A stretch of 64,000 bases of DNA. Source: Sternotherus odoratus. Its lineage: Eukaryota; Chordata; Testudines; Kinosternidae. The notes beneath the pieces were generated by a model. It had not been told where the DNA came from. It did not search any database and saw only the letters and a program-made list of their open reading frames with translations. The stretch is taken from contig JAVMKO010000002.1 in assembly GCA_032164245.1 (NCBI GenBank), positions 176,954,920-177,018,919 of the forward strand, given 5' to 3'. How positions within the stretch are numbered: the first letter of the stretch is position 1; every line of letters begins with the position of its first letter. This document shows, piece after piece, positions 8,495-21,888 of the stretch. Both the position numbers and the translations under genes were made by a program.

Positions 8495-11400
8495 GTGAGT
8501 CTGACTTTTATTTAGATTTGTTTAGCCACTTAATTTTAAAATACCAATGTGTGTTTTGTTTCATATTGTATTATTTACTTGCTCTATGCTATCCTATTTA
8601 TTGGGATCAGAAATTACACCAGAAAATTCGAAACAGTACTTTAAAGTAAAATATTGAAATATTTCTGAAATAAAATTGACATATTTCATTCTAAAACATT
8701 TAGAAGCCGTTTTAATTCTAAATTGTTTGCATGATGATATGGTAAATGTTACCTACCTATTTATTATTTCTGTGACAATCCTCAAAGATAGAATTGGGTT
8801 GCAATATTAATAGTATTCAGCTAAATCTGTTTGAGAGCTTTAAAACTAGCAAACATCAATATTGATGATCAGAGATAATTGTTTTAAAGAAAACTTTTTA
8901 AAAAATTACTAAACAATAGATGTTCAATCTGTGGACCCAGAAGTACATAAAGCAAAAAATATTAGAAACATGATTGTGAAGTTTAAAATGTTAAGCTCTT
9001 GATGTTCTCATAAGCTATGGTATTTTCCCAGTATTCTGATTGATACACTGATCATATGTGTGAAACATAGTTGAATAAAATCTTTTATCCGTAACTAGGA
9101 CTTAAGGCCCTTAAGATTACTAGTGATTATATTCAGATTAGTCATGGTCATAAATCTGCACCTGTTCCACACTTTGCATTTTTATTTGTCACATCAAAGC
9201 ATTCCAGTTTGTCTTCATGTGCATAACTGCTACCAGGGCTACTCAACAGAGGCTTCAGTTCTTTGGTTTTCAAATGATTTCATCTAATACAATGTTTGTT
9301 TCTAGATTTTGTTTACTTTTTAAATTCTTGTATTCTGAGACACTGAGCTCAGCCAAAACAAATTAACATAGAAAGTACATGTACACCATTTTAGCAATAA
9401 AATGAGCAGAAGTTTGAATTACTATACATCTCTTTTTCGGCAATTAAAGTTTTCTGAAAAAAAATATAGCATTAGTTTAGTCTTAAAATTTATGTTTGGA
9501 AGAGTAGTATTTGGATGTTTAAATTTTGCACCATATTTCAGGAAATTTTAGAATTTTTAGAATGTTTAGAACTTTTCCTGAACTTCACACAATGCCAGGA
9601 AATCCATAGTTAAACCTTTAGATAATATAATTTTACTACAATTCTTTTGTGTTAGCATTGCAAAGAATCAATAGTATAAGGAAGATTTAGTTGGTCTATA
9701 TCTCACTAACAGAACTGTGAACTAAGGCTAAAATTTTCAAAAAGAGACACTTAAAATTAGGCTTCAAAATCTATATTTAGGCTTCTAACTATGTTGCCTG
9801 ATTTTGAGCACCCAACTTCAGTAATTGGTGCTCCATCCTGAGCTCTTTTAAAAATATAGCTACTTACTTAAAGGTAGATTTCAGCTGGGATTTTAAAGGG
9901 TTCCTTAGGGAGCTAGGGAACTAGTTTTTAAATCTTGGCTTTAGTTCCAATTACACGTGGAAATTCTGCTCTCAACTATAGTTCAGCAACTCTGTTGTTG
10001 GCAAATTATGCTTTCAGAAACACCTTTGCTATTCCATTGAATATAATAGAGTTGCACAGGTGAAAACAGTTTGTCTCTGCGGTTAGAACCTTGTGAACTA
10101 ATTTCCCCATAGTTGTATTGACTCTGCAGTTGACTTCTATAGGAGTAAAATATAGTAATGTTATAATATCAGTCAAGGAAGTAGATTCCATTTTAGTCAT
10201 TTTTTAGAGTAAAGTTGTACCGTAAGATATTTAAATGTGACGGAATAGTATGATTAGTTTGAAATTTTTGCCTGAAGCAAAGTGAATTCACATTTCACAT
10301 CAGAGATTTGCAGATGGTTTAGTAAGTTTTCTTAGAGTTTTCTTATTCCATGTGGGCACAGGTTTGTTAAAAGACTACTAATTGGCCTAAAAACCAAGAA
10401 ACTCAGTTAATATTTTTGTATGGATTTTCTTTGTTTTTTAATAACCACTTCTAGCTGATTCACAATCCAGTATGAGTGACTTCATATGTTGAAATGGCTG
10501 TTCTAGATAAGTTATTGTTTTGCGTGTAAATGTATTTGATAAAAATGAAGTTATTTACCTAATAGTATCAGTAAATTTGTAAACTTATATTTTGGTATAT
10601 GCAACATACAATACATGGATAATAGACCCTACTGCTCACATATAGAGATATTTGTTATGAGATTTTTCAGATTGTTTTTTACATGGTCAGATACTATAGT
10701 GATGGATAACAATATAAAATGCTAAGATAAAAATTGAAAAGAATTTATTTTAAAAATCATTAGAAAGATTGAGCAGTTACTGCAATATCACAATAGCCTC
10801 TTAAGTTAAATATCTAGTATTTGGAGCTATAAATATTTTTGCAATATCTCTGTAAATATAGTGCCACTGTAAAATAGCAGCAACTTTTAAAAATAAACAC
10901 AATTTTTACTACACAACCACAGTGAAGCATTTGAAAACAACAGACCTTTCTTGCTCCCCACCACTGCTAAAGGGTACAGCTACACTACCCACCAGATGGG
11001 CGGGTAGCGCTCGATGTATATGGGATCGATTTATCATGTCCCATCTAGACACAATAAATCAACCCCTGAATCAACTCCTGCACTCCACGTCGGTGAGAGG
11101 AGTAAGAAGAGTTGAGGGAATGGCCATGGTCAACTTGCCACAGTGGGGAGGTCCGGGTAAGTCGACCTAAGATACTTTGACTTCAGCTACACTATTCACA
11201 TAGCTGAAGTTGCATATCATAGGTCGCCCCCCACCTCCCAGTAGTGTAGCCCAGTCCTAAGATACAAACACAAGTCTTGTGGAATCCTCTGACATGGACA
11301 GCTTATGTCTGCATCAAGCCCAAATTGAACACACAGAATAAAAGTTCGCGTTTTGTAGCAATGGAAGAGTGGGCTGCAATTGGGCACCTTTCTTTCAGAG

Positions 11401-11848
11401 CCACTGCTGCATTCAAAAGAAAAGGTATCCAGATGAAAGTCACTCCTTGAGTTTCTCATCAGCTCTGCTCTTGTAAGCACTGTTGCTATCTGAAGAAGAG
11501 AAGAATAAGAAACCCCTCTAAGTAATACTACTGCTACCTTCTGTAACTGGTTCTGAATTCTACCATCCTGGCCTCAGTTTTGTAGCAGACAGTTTTGGAC
11601 ATATTTTTAAAAAGATCATACTTTAAAAATCTAGTTTAATTTCAAAATAACAGTGAGTGATTCCATCCTGGGAAAGAGATTTCAGACCATAGGAAAGTCT
11701 CTTATTTATTTACTTCTTTCAGAAACACAGCACATTTGACTTAGTGTGGAAGAACTAAGACTCTTAATATCTACCACAATTGTTAAAGTTATCTTAATTG
11801 CCTGAGCTGTTTTCTGTTTATACTTTGCCTTTTACTCCATGTATCTAG
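8495..11848 (+). other. SNX14: SNX14 intron
   Basis: This AT-rich intron runs from donor GTGAGT to acceptor TATCTAG. It contains a Harbinger-like MITE at 10971-11257. The stretch at about 9730-9960, with repeated TTAGGCTTC-type words, resembles an ancient amniote interspersed repeat. I see nothing recognisable at 8500-9700, 9960-10950 or 11260-11848. Confidence 0.8.
10971..11257. mobile_element. Harbinger-like MITE, 287 bp
   Basis: The termini are AGGGTACAGCTACACTACC on the left and, on the complement of the right end, GGACTGGGCTACACTACT. TAA flanks both sides (10968-10970 and 11258-11260), matching the 3-bp TWA target preference of PIF/Harbinger. It shares a GATTTAT...TCTAGACA...ATAAATCAA core with the element at 56178-56388. 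Confidence 0.7.
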
Positions 11849-11994
11849 GTGGATGACAATATTCCTCTTAGAGTAATGCTGCTCCTTATGGATGAAGTCT
11901 TTGATTTAAAGGAGAGAAATCAGTGGTTAAGAAGAAATATAAAAAATCTACTTCAACAGCTTATTAGAGCAACATATGGAGACACGATCAATAG
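11849..11994 (+). CDS. SNX14: SNX14 coding exon: nexin C-terminal domain, part 1
   Basis: The exon carries 48 full codons plus two bases and encodes VDDNIPLRVMLLLMDEVFDL through RATYGDTIN and the first two bases of an arginine codon. Acceptor TATCTAG|GTG and donor AATAG|GTACCA define it. The helical DEVFDLKERNQWLRRNIKNL block is characteristic of the nexin-C domain of SNX14. The boundary is phase 2, which matches the next exon. Confidence 0.95.
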
Positions 11995-12889
11995 GTACCA
12001 GCTTTTTTTATTCATGCTCAATTGCTGTATGATAGTTTGTGAATCATGTCTGGAAAATTAGAGTTTATTACTTAGCTGTAATGTTCTAATCATTGTGCAT
12101 CTGCAAATGCAAGCTTACTGCTTGAATGAAATTTTTTTCTTTGTGAAATTATAAGCAGATCATTAAAGATGGAATGAGATGGAAGCAAATTTTTTTAGAA
12201 GTCATTTTTAGTGTCTGCATAAGACATGGCATGCATCTTATTTAAACTTCTCAAAATTTTGTAATTTCCGAGAAAACAGTAAGCTCTTGCATATGTTAAT
12301 ATAATGAATTCATACTTCTATAATTATCAACTAAGATTGACATTGTGTAAACTTTTTGTAAACTTTACTTTTTATAGTGTGCAACTGTTTATAAGTTTAA
12401 TACTACTTGCACTATTAAACAGTTGAATCAATCAAATGGCAATAAAACTGAAGCCCTACAATCTACCAGACTGAATGTGTATATGTATGTATTAGAACTG
12501 GTGTCAAAAAGACGTTTTTTGTCGGAAACACCGATTTGTCAAAGCTCAAACTCTTCATGGGAAAGGGGTGGTATTTGATGAACGTTCTGACCTCAAAAAG
12601 AAAAAATAAATCATAATTGTCAACATTTCACTTTGATGCTTTTTATTGCCAATCTTATTATTGGTAAGATGATTGACATGACTGGAATGTTAAAATCAAT
12701 CAATATAATCTAGTTAAAAAGGATTGAGTAGGCAAAAGGGAAGGAGGAGTGGCACTCTATTAAAACTGATGTTTCTTGTTTCTGTGTCATACCTATAATA
12801 TATGGGAGGGGTGGGAAGCTATCCGCGCATTCTATAAAAACTCCATGGCCTTCTTGTCACAACTGTTTATAAAAACTGCATATAAAAAC

Positions 12890-13046
12890 CAGGGCCGGCA
12901 TTAGGGGGTAGCAGGCTGGGCAATTGCCTGGGCCCTATGCCACAGGGGCTCCTGTGAAGCTATGTTGATCAGGCTTTAGCTCTATCCCCATACAGCAGAG
13001 CTATGGCTTTCTGCCCTTGGCCCTAACAAGTCTAATACTGGCCCTG
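12890..13046. mobile_element. Degraded hAT-like element, CAGGGCCGGC family
   Basis: The ends are CAGGGCCGGCATTAGGGG and TAATACTGGCCCTG, which form imperfect inverted repeats. No 8-bp duplication is recognisable at the flanks, so age or deletion has erased it. The termini match those of the better preserved element at 38208-38713. Confidence 0.55.
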
Positions 13047-13139
13047 CTTGGTAGCCCCCTTGAAACCTGCTCAAGGCCTTCCAGGAGACTGCAGAGTTGA
13101 GAACCACTGCTTTAAAGGGGCCAATTTTGCAAAGCTGAA

Positions 13140-14770
13140 AACAATTGAGTCAAATCAATTTGGGAGGAAGAATTTAATCAGAAAAATGTGGTTGATGATT
13201 GGGAATTGTTTCAGAGCTTAAAAGCCACAGGCCTATAATTTTTAAAAAGGGCTGTATTGGTTAAAACCTACCAGGTTTAGAAGGAAGGAAGGAAGGGAAG
13301 GCAGCTATAAAAACATTAAGAAGAATATATAACAAATGGAAGAAAAGGGAAGTTGATAGTAATTAAAATAAATCAGAAACTAGAAATTGTAAAAAATTGG
13401 TAAAGTAAGCAAAAGGACACAAGGAGATGTCTATGGCTACCAGAGTAAAGATGATAAGGAGTTTAAATATACTAGGAACAAAAAATTCTAACTATGGTAT
13501 GGGTCAGTTATGAGATGGAAGATGGGTCAATTACTAGATGGGAGAATTATTACTAATGCAGAAGAATCCGAATTATTCAATATATATATATATATATATA
13601 TATATTCTGGAAGCAAGGCAGATGAAGTCATACTGTGTGATAACACACTTTCCATTCCACTGTTATCTTAAGAGGATGTTAAACACCAGCTACTAAATTA
13701 GACACTTTTTCATAAGTAAGGAGGTGCAGGTAACTTGCATATAAGAATTTTTAAAGAGCTGACTGAAGAGCTTTCTGGCTGGTTAATGTTGATTTTCAGT
13801 AAGTTGTGGGGAAGATCCAGAAGACTGGAAGAAAGCTGATGTTGTGGCTTTAATTAAAAAATGGTAAACAGAATGATCTAAGTATTTATAGGCCAGTCAG
13901 TCTGACATCTATCCCAGACAAGATAATGAAGCACCTGATCTGGGATTTGATAAATAAAGAATTAAAGAAGGGTAATATAATTAATGCAAATCAACATGGG
14001 TTTATGGAAAACAGAACTTGTCAGACTAACTTGATATTATTTTTTGGTGAAATTATTAGTTTTGCTGATGTAATAGACTTCTGTAAAGCATTTGACTTGG
14101 TAGTTCACAATGTTTTGATTAAACTAGAACAATACCAAATTAATAAAACACAAATTAAGGTAGTTTAAATCTGACTAATTGAAAGGTCTCAAAGTGTAAT
14201 TGTAAATGTGAATTATCATTGAACAGGTGTGGTTCTTGGCCCTATGCTATTTAACATTTTTTATCAGTGATCTGGAATAAAATGGAAAATCATCACTGGT
14301 AGTTTGCAGATGACACAAAAATAATAATGAAGAGGATTGGTCACTGATACAGAGCAATTTGGGCACAAACAAGGAGTGTGTGTAAATATCTAGGAACAAA
14401 GAATATAGGCCATGCTTGTATAATGGGAACTCTATCTTGGGAAGCAGTGATTCTGAAGAAGATTTGGGGGTTATGATAGATAATCTACTGAACATGAGTC
14501 AGATGCTGTGGCCAAATGGACTGTTATGCTTGGATACCTGAACAGGAGAATTTTGAGTAGGAGTAGAGAGGTTTTACCCTCTGTATTTGGCACTGCTGGC
14601 ACTTAGAGGATTCCGAGAAAAGCCACAACAATGATTAAAGGATTAGAAAACATGCCTTAATATTGATAGACTCAAGGAGCTCAATCTATTTATCTTATCA
14701 AGGAGAAGGCTAAGGGGTGGTTTGATTGCAGTACATACATACTTACATGGGAAACAGAAATTTGATAATG
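13140..14770 (+). mobile_element. Ancient CR1 LINE copy
   Basis: Degraded CR1 protein traces run colinearly on the + strand. One stretch holds INANQHGFMENRTCQTNL and DFCKAFDLVVHN at about 13926-14120. Later frames carry LCDLEW-like, GLENMP and LKELNLFIL-like, RRRLRGGLIAV-like and NLANKGI-like pieces to about 14790. There are multiple stops and indels. It is clearly older than the copy at 4245-5560. The limits are approximate. Confidence 0.65.
13579..13605. repeat. (TA)n microsatellite
   Basis: Thirteen or so uninterrupted TA units lie within the old CR1 copy. Confidence 0.95.
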
Positions 14771-15268
14771 GTCTCTTCAGTCTAGCAAACAAAGGTATAG
14801 TATTGAGTGGCTGAAAATTGAAAATTCTTTAATTGCTCTCCTTTCTGCATCGATGTGATGTAATGATCTAATGTTCTGTTTTGTAGGATGGGAAAGAGGG
14901 TCAATTACTTTATGGCAATCTGGGTTGTAGGCTTCTTCTGTTCTCCATCCTTTTTCATCCTTTTTCTTTCCTATCTCTGTTGGGATAAACATATTTAACT
15001 TTAGAAGTACTCAAAATAAGGAAGGAAAATGGGTGAATTAAAACCTTAAGTGAGAATGAGAATAAACACTAAGATTTCTGGTGTGATAACTTGCTGTAAT
15101 CTATCAGTGGAATTGTGCAGAAGAGAGATGATGCACTTTTGTTTTTTTTCTTGAATATTATTTGAAGTTTTAACTACTTTAAAGCACTCTTTATTTAAAC
15201 TCTGCTTCTTGATGCCCTTTGAAAAGTAAAATGAGAGAGATCACTGATTCGTCTCACTTTTATTTTAG

Positions 15269-15337
15269 AAAAATAGTTGATCATGTTGACTCAATGACAT
15301 CTCCTGAGCAAGTAGCAGATGCAGTGAAACGCTTCAG
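15269..15337 (+). CDS. SNX14: SNX14 coding exon: nexin C-terminal domain, part 2
   Basis: This 69-bp exon completes an arginine codon and then encodes KIVDHVDSMTSPEQVADAVK and RF plus two bases of another arginine. The acceptor is TTTTAG|A and the donor is TTCAG|GTGTGT. The phase-2 start fits the preceding exon and the phase-2 end fits the next. Confidence 0.93.
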
Positions 15338-17578
15338 GTGTGTTTTATAGATACCTTTTTTATTTAAAAAGTATATAAGCTTATACCTGTATAAGCTAAC
15401 TGATATTTAATGATTGTCATCTTACCTCAGCAATGAAATCAGTTTAAGCTTTCAGAGATGGTAAGTCCACTTCACACCAGAAATTCTGCCTTTATACAAG
15501 ATTCAGATAGGTAGTTTATATCTGTTTTGTAAAGATTTTATGATATATAAATTATTCATTACTTGAACAAAGAATATTCTGTGGCCAGTAACTCTTTTTT
15601 TAAAAAATTCTTTTTTGGTAATTTATTCACTACCTGTTTTAAACGATTACTGTAGTGAAAACCTTGCCACATGTTATTACTAATATTTGTCTATACATTC
15701 ATAACACTTGAACTTTCTTTTGGCACTTTCAGCCCATTGAGTAATCATCAGATTTATTTTTTTAAAATTATGAGCTATAGCAGGGGTGGCCAACCTGAGC
15801 CTGAGGGGGAACCAGAATTTACCAATGTGCATTGTCAACGAGCCACGGTAATACGTCAGCAGTCCTCCATAAGCTCCCCCACCCTGCTCCCAGCACCTCC
15901 CACCCACTGGCAGGCCCCGCTGATCACCACCTACGCCTCCCTCCCCGCACCTTCCAATCAGCTGTTTTGTGGCGTGCAGGAGGCTCTGGGGGCGTGATGG
16001 GGAAAAGCGAGGGCATGGCCAGGCTCAAGAGAGGGGGTGGAGTGAGGACAGGGCCTGTGGTAGAGCCAGGGGCTGAGCAGCAAGCACCCCCTGGCACATT
16101 GGAAAGTTGGTGCCTGTAGATTCAGCCCCAGAGTCGGTGCCTATTCAAGGAGCCGCATATTAACTTATGAAGAGCCGCAGGTAGCTCCGGAGCCGTAGGT
16201 TGGCCATCCCTGAGCTAAAGGAATCTATTTGTACTACATCACTTTAAGAATGCTGTCCTTGTGGAAGCCTCAAGAACACACTCAAATTGTTATAAGATAT
16301 GTAGGATGAGCTCTCCAGAAATGTGGTTCACAAAGACTGCCTGTTTTTAGCAAGGAAGAAGGCTATCTGACAGATATTTTCTTCTGAAATACCTAAAGAT
16401 GCAAAGAATAGTATTAACAGACTGCATAACAAAGGGTCTGTGATTTTAGTCTTCTGGGAACTCTTCCAATCTGTATAGATATGTACAAGACTATATGGGA
16501 AGATGTTGCAGAGGTTTTATCTCTGTGGAATTACTGAGTGAATTTCATACTTTCTCCAAAGGTAGACTAGATCCCCAAACTGTGATCCATGTTTTATGTG
16601 GATGAGTGGAGTTATGTATCAAATTGAAATTGCTTTGCCAGCAATGTAAGAGCTCAAAATGTGGATTTTACATTGTTCTGACTCTCTAGTCATTATTATA
16701 CATCATAGACCCAAGTGTGAGGCTCTGTTGAATATTTTTCCAAAACCATAGTTCCAAATAAGTAACTTCAGTGTTTGTCATTTATCCACCAGAGAAATTT
16801 CAAATTGACTAGGAAGAGTAAAGACAGATTCAATAGCCAGGCAGACAATTATAGCAACTGGAACTTTCATTCCATAAATTTCCGTAGATAATGTACACGT
16901 TTGAAACTAAAAAGTTATTTTTTTTCAACCTTAAAAATCAATTTTCACTGATAGGATAGCATGAGTCCTCATATTCCTCATTTCTCTGCTTGAATTGTCC
17001 CATTAAGAATACTGAAAGTCTATATGTCTTCTAATTGTAAAAAGAAATAAAAAGAAGCCCAAGGTTTGGACCCTTTTTAAAAGTCAAAAATGCAAGCAGC
17101 ACTGTTGTTACACAGATCAAACATTCCAAAGCAAGTAATCATCTTGTCTTACTTCCAAAAACGTTGAGTAAAGTTGTTATTAAGAGAGAGACTTATAGAT
17201 ATAAAATGATTTGTAGACAAGTTACATATATCTGATAAATTCAGCTCTATTTGGATGTTTCTGGCAGGAAAGGGATGGGTGTGTGTGTAAATTTTCCCGA
17301 GGCTCAAGCAACAAATTCCCATACTGGAGTACATAGAGAGTAGTATGCAACTGTTAGTAACAGTAAGTTATGTTCCTTTTAAAGAAAAGAATTGACAAAC
17401 AAGAAATTTTTATATTTTCTTATTCTACCAGTTCTGAAATACACCTCAAATTATTAACAAAAGCATTTTGAATATTAAACATTTTTGCATTATGCTATGA
17501 GGTAGCTCAAAGGGTTTAAAATAATGATTATTTTTTTAAAGAGCTTGTTTTGAAAGGCTTATTTTATATTTGTTATAG
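15338..17578 (+). other. SNX14: SNX14 intron
   Basis: It contains one hAT element at 15781-16212. The remainder (15340-15770 and 16221-17578) is AT-rich and I see no recognisable exon or repeat there. Confidence 0.8.
15781..16212. mobile_element. Non-autonomous hAT element, CAGGGGTGGCCAACCTG family, 432 bp
   Basis: The element starts CAGGGGTGGCCAACCTGAGC and ends GGTTGGCCATCCCTG. It is flanked by AGCTATAG (15773-15780) and AGCTAAAG (16213-16220), an 8-bp target duplication with one difference. The interior is GC-rich without a transposase. The open frames over it are not genes. Confidence 0.85.
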
Positions 17579-17691
17579 AGATGCCTTTTGGCCTAATGGC
17601 ATTTTAGCAGAAACTGTTCCACGCAGAGACAAAGATATTAGAATGCGAACAAGAGTGGCAGGGAAAACTAAACTACTGGAGATAATGCCAG
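17579..17691 (+). CDS. SNX14: SNX14 coding exon: nexin C-terminal domain, part 3
   Basis: The exon completes an arginine codon, then encodes DAFWPNGILAETVPRRDKDI, RMRTRVAGKTKLLEIMP and the first base of an aspartate codon. The acceptor is TTATAG|A and the donor is CCAG|GTGAGT, with phase 2 at the start and phase 1 at the end. The FWPNG block and RTRVAGKTKLL are strongly conserved in SNX14. Confidence 0.95.
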
Positions 17692-18256
17692 GTGAGTGAA
17701 CTTTGAATATTTTAATATTTTTACTAGTATTGTATATTATTGGATTTTATATTAATGAAACTGAAGTATCTTTATGTAAAAGTGAAAGGAGCTAAAGTAC
17801 TGAAATTAATATTCATTGAGTAATTGTCTATTTAAACCCATATTTTAACTTGATTATCATGAGACTGAATATTTTTGGCTTAGTCTGACAGCTTGAGATT
17901 TCTCTTAGAACCAGTTCAGTGTTCACTTAAAGTTTAAACTAAATAATTTAATTTTTAAGTCATTGACATGCATACTGAATGTAGATACCAAGGGACAGTA
18001 AAATATGTAACAACATTGTTTTGCATACATATGACCAGTAAATAAAATTGCTTGTCATATTCAGAGATCTGCACGACTGTAATGAAACAACTTTTTTTCT
18101 TGCTTCCAAGTGCATTCCTTTTAAAATCTTTTCTATAAGATTCTGTCTGAATATTGCAATGGTTAATTTACAAAAAGTTCTACCTTTCCTATTAGTTAAC
18201 CTTTATGTACTTAAAATATGTGTAAAACTACTTTATAACTCTTGTCATTTGTGTAG

Positions 18257-18504
18257 ATGAACTGAAGCACATCATAGGTGCTGAAACAACACGGAAAGGT
18301 ATTCTCCGAGTCTTTGAAATGTTTCAGCACACTCAACTAAATAAGCGAATGGTATATGTCTTTCTGGAGGGCTTCCTGGAAACCTTATTTCCACAATATA
18401 AATTCCATGAGCTCTTCAGCAAACTGCATTCACAGTCAGAGCAGATGCAGAGATACAAGCAGAGACTACAATCTACTCAAGCGCCTTCCTTACAGAAAAG
18501 GTGA
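18257..18504 (+). CDS. SNX14: SNX14 last coding exon
   Basis: This exon finishes the aspartate codon and encodes DELKHIIGAETTRKGILRVF through MVYVFLEGFLETLFPQYKF and ends SLQKR with TGA at 18502-18504. The acceptor is TGTGTAG|AT. In the last stretch (FHELFSKLHSQSEQMQRYKQ) the nexin-C domain runs into a short basic helix that forms the protein's C-terminus. Residues and end point match the vertebrate family as I know it, so I take the stop as authentic. Together the six exons make 810 bp including the stop. Confidence 0.96.
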
Positions 18505-21500
18505 CACTCCAAACTATTAAGCTGGTGTGTGTTTGTCCAGGACTAGTGGCATGGGCATATTCTCTGGGGCTTAAAACTCACATACTGTTGTTTCTGCACC
18601 AGTCTTTTAGTGTCACATATTAGATTATTAATACATCCATAAGAGCTGTGGATCTTCTCATCCTCATTTATATTGCAACCACTACCACAAAGAGGATTTG
18701 TGACTCAAATGATTTGATGCATCTTCATGCAACATTGAGAAGAATATTGGCCAGTTATGTGTGGAGTGTCAGTTTCTTCCATTCCTGACTGAATCGGTGA
18801 TTGCAAGCAATGAAAAGTGCCAGGCTATATTTGCTGGGGAACTAAGCAAAGCACAACTACAGTGACAATGGGAGATTTGGCTAGTTTACCACTGGGAGAT
18901 TGTGCAATGTGTGAGAATCAGGTGTGGTTTGTTTTGCATTATGATTGTTGAGGCATTGTGGATCTTGATCAACATTCATGTAAAGGCTGAGCTAACAGGA
19001 ATAGAAGTCTTTGGAACAGCTGGTTCTGGAAAAAAAAGTTACTGTATTTCCCAAAAAGTATTTTCACTAAGTAGATATTGAGATAACATGGCTTTTATAC
19101 CTCAGTTAACTTCACCTTCATTTATTTTGAAAAAATAAACTAACATTATTTCTTGGTTGGTTTTGTTTTTCAGTGGTGCAAGGCAGAGGTGCAGTAGAAA
19201 ATAGACCCTTTATTCTGATGAATTTGTAGCTTTAAGGGCCCTCTTCTGTTCTTTTGGCACATGGCATACAGTTTGCATGCAATTAAAATGGGAAAGGGGC
19301 ATACCATTTTTTACTGAAATTGTGAATTTGGTATAATCTTTGAAGCATATTTCAAGTAGGTTGGCGGTGCAGAAGGATAGGATACATGCTCCAAGCAAGA
19401 TAGACACCATACTAAAAGAGTAGAAATTTGCAGTGAAAAGCAAGTTACACACAACTATTCCCAGTAAAACTAAGAATTGTTTATAAAAGCCCGCTGTACT
19501 GTACTTCATATAAAATAGCCCTAGGATAGCTATTATACCCCTCACATGAAAAGTTGCTAAAATTTCTTGGTGCCTGACTTACACAAGATTCCTCTAGACT
19601 TCATGAAACAGTCATTTGCAAACATTTGGAAATTCCTGAATGCATCACAATGTATATATGAAAATAGAAAAAGGAAACACAACTACAATATTTTCTTAAA
19701 TAATCTTTTTTATTTTTTGCATAATGTACAATTTTAATAAATAAACCTATTCTACACAAGGCCCCAAGTCTCTCCATTTACTACCATAAAAATTAATGTC
19801 CGATCAAGAATAAAGATTAATTACACTTGTTTGGCCTTAGTGTGTGGCAGAGTTTGCATCCTCCTTTTTGGACTCCCCTTTAGTCTTGAGCTCCACCATC
19901 TAGGGCAAAGGATGGGAACCGTACACACTCCATTTTCTGTTTTCCATTTTAAAAGATGTTTTCTAAAATATTAATCTTTTAAATAGGATATTTAATGGAT
20001 CACCTAACCAAGTTCCTCAGGTAATAACTCATGCCCAGAGGAGAACAAAAGATGGTTCTGTTGTCTGAGGCATGAGGAAGGGGACTTTATGGGAGTGTTC
20101 TGAGGGGAGGAACCAAACAGGCCCTCGAGGGTTGAGTCTGGAATCAAAACAGATCAAGTTTCCATACTGATTTTTTCTCTCTTAGATTCCAATCAGATTT
20201 TTTTTAAATCATATTTCTCTTGTATCACTGCCATTGTCATATGGTATACATGTGCTCAAGTGCACATGTTTTTATTTTTTGCAGATCTACATACTGTAAA
20301 TTAAGTCCCTTCCTTTATGATTTCCAGGAAGGCAAAGAGAGCACATGTGGAAGATTCCTTCCCCATTGCCCAATCTATGTATATTTCACCAGGTTCTAAA
20401 GAAACACAGTAATTAAGTGCTGTTGGAATTAACCATTTTTCCTCACGGTTTTATATACAAGGTAATATATATGGCCATGGTTGAAATTCCTGTTGCTTAC
20501 ATGTCAGTCTAAATCTTATCCCTATGTCAGTATGTCTCAGCATACTTGAAATCTAAAGATATCGTGCAGGCTTTGTTTGGTGGTCAACACAATACAACTA
20601 CTATTGGAAGGTGATTATGTAAAGACAGACTAGAAAAGAGACCTAAATATAATTATATAACCATACTAAATTCTATTTTTGAGTTAAATTTGTAAATCAC
20701 TTAATTACATATAGTACTTTTGACATCAGAAAGATAATACGATAGTTTGTGAAACTTGTGGTGCCTCTTCGGGCACCCAGGCTAGACTTCTGGAAGAACA
20801 ATAGTCATGCTCATATTGTAGGAGATTTTACAATTACTTGGTACAGACATCTGCAAGAACATGAATTGTACATTATGTACCAGGTTTAATAAAGTCATTA
20901 ATCTTAATGCATTTACTGCATATACATATATATATAAGGCTTTGTCTTCTACTATTTTGTTTTAGAATGTGGTTTCTTAACTGTAGGCAGGAACCATCAA
21001 AGATAAATAATTTTTTCAATGTTTGTGTGTTGCTTAAATGGTTTACATGTTGACCATTTAAAAAAAAGAATCAACCCTGCCAATCAATGTGATATATTAC
21101 CCTGTAAAAGCCCCAAAACTGAATGTTAAAATACAGCACTTAACTGGCTAGGTCTAGCTCCTAGCATTTGCGTGCTGCTACTAGCCGCTGAAAATAATTG
21201 TGCCATTGACCAACAAATGCACTTATTTTAGCCTTAATTATTTTAAAGAGAAAATGAACAGTTGTACTTTTCATTTGGTTCATCCTAAGCTTGTGTTGCT
21301 GGTGTTTGCTAGAACAAAACAGTTAACTTTAATGCTACCAGAATGTGTACCAATTTTTTTAAGAAGTAAAAAAAAAAAAAAAATCCACAATCTAAATTTT
21401 AATTTTGTGCAATATTTTCATTTAATGCATGTGTATTTGAATAATTGTAAAATAAATGCATTTTTAATGTTCTGAGGTCTAGGTTAAGATGTCTCCTTAA

Positions 21501-21888
21501 CCCAGCAACTTACATTCTGTTGTGGTTGCATCAGTTTATTTAAGGACTTGTTTTAAAAGTCTCGTTTGACACTCCTTGTAATCTCTCTTGTTATCAGTGA
21601 TCTTTGCTCAACTGAGCATGGCTCGTATAGTACAAGGGAAAAACTAAGAGCACATCTTATGAATATAGCTATTATAAATGACTTGTGCATATCATTGTAC
21701 AGTAAGTGTAAGCTGTGTGCCTAATTGTTCTAATGATATTCCCCTCCCTTCCTTTTGATTAACAAAGAACGAACATTAATCAGAATGTCATGGTCATTTT
21801 TACTGAACGGCAAAGGACTACATTTTTATTTGGAGTTTGCGTTATGGTCTGTCCAACAGAAAAGCTGAAAAAATATTACACTAATAAA
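18505..21888 (+). other. SNX14: SNX14 3' UTR and candidate poly(A) signals
   Basis: Non-coding sequence follows the stop codon. Candidate AATAAA signals lie at 19134-19139, 19736-19745 (two overlapping), 20888-20893 and 21883-21888. Which are used cannot be told from sequence alone, so the end given is the most distal option. I see no interspersed repeat here, which is compatible with a long transcribed UTR. A 111-codon minus-strand frame at 19210-19545 is AT-rich and resembles nothing I know. Confidence 0.5.

Larger units (their letters stand above)
11995..15268 (+). other. SNX14: SNX14 intron with an old CR1 copy
   Basis: The intron spans donor GTACCA to acceptor TATTTTAG. It holds a degraded hAT-like element at 12890-13046, the end of another hAT (GAGAACCACTG near 13110), an ancient CR1 at about 13140-14770 and an AT microsatellite. 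I see nothing recognisable at 12000-12880 or 14800-15268. Confidence 0.8.

Noticed and set aside
19210..19545. 111-codon hydrophobic minus-strand frame
   Set aside because: It lies in the SNX14 3' UTR in AT-rich DNA, and hydrophobic codons are expected from that composition; no splice or promoter context is visible.
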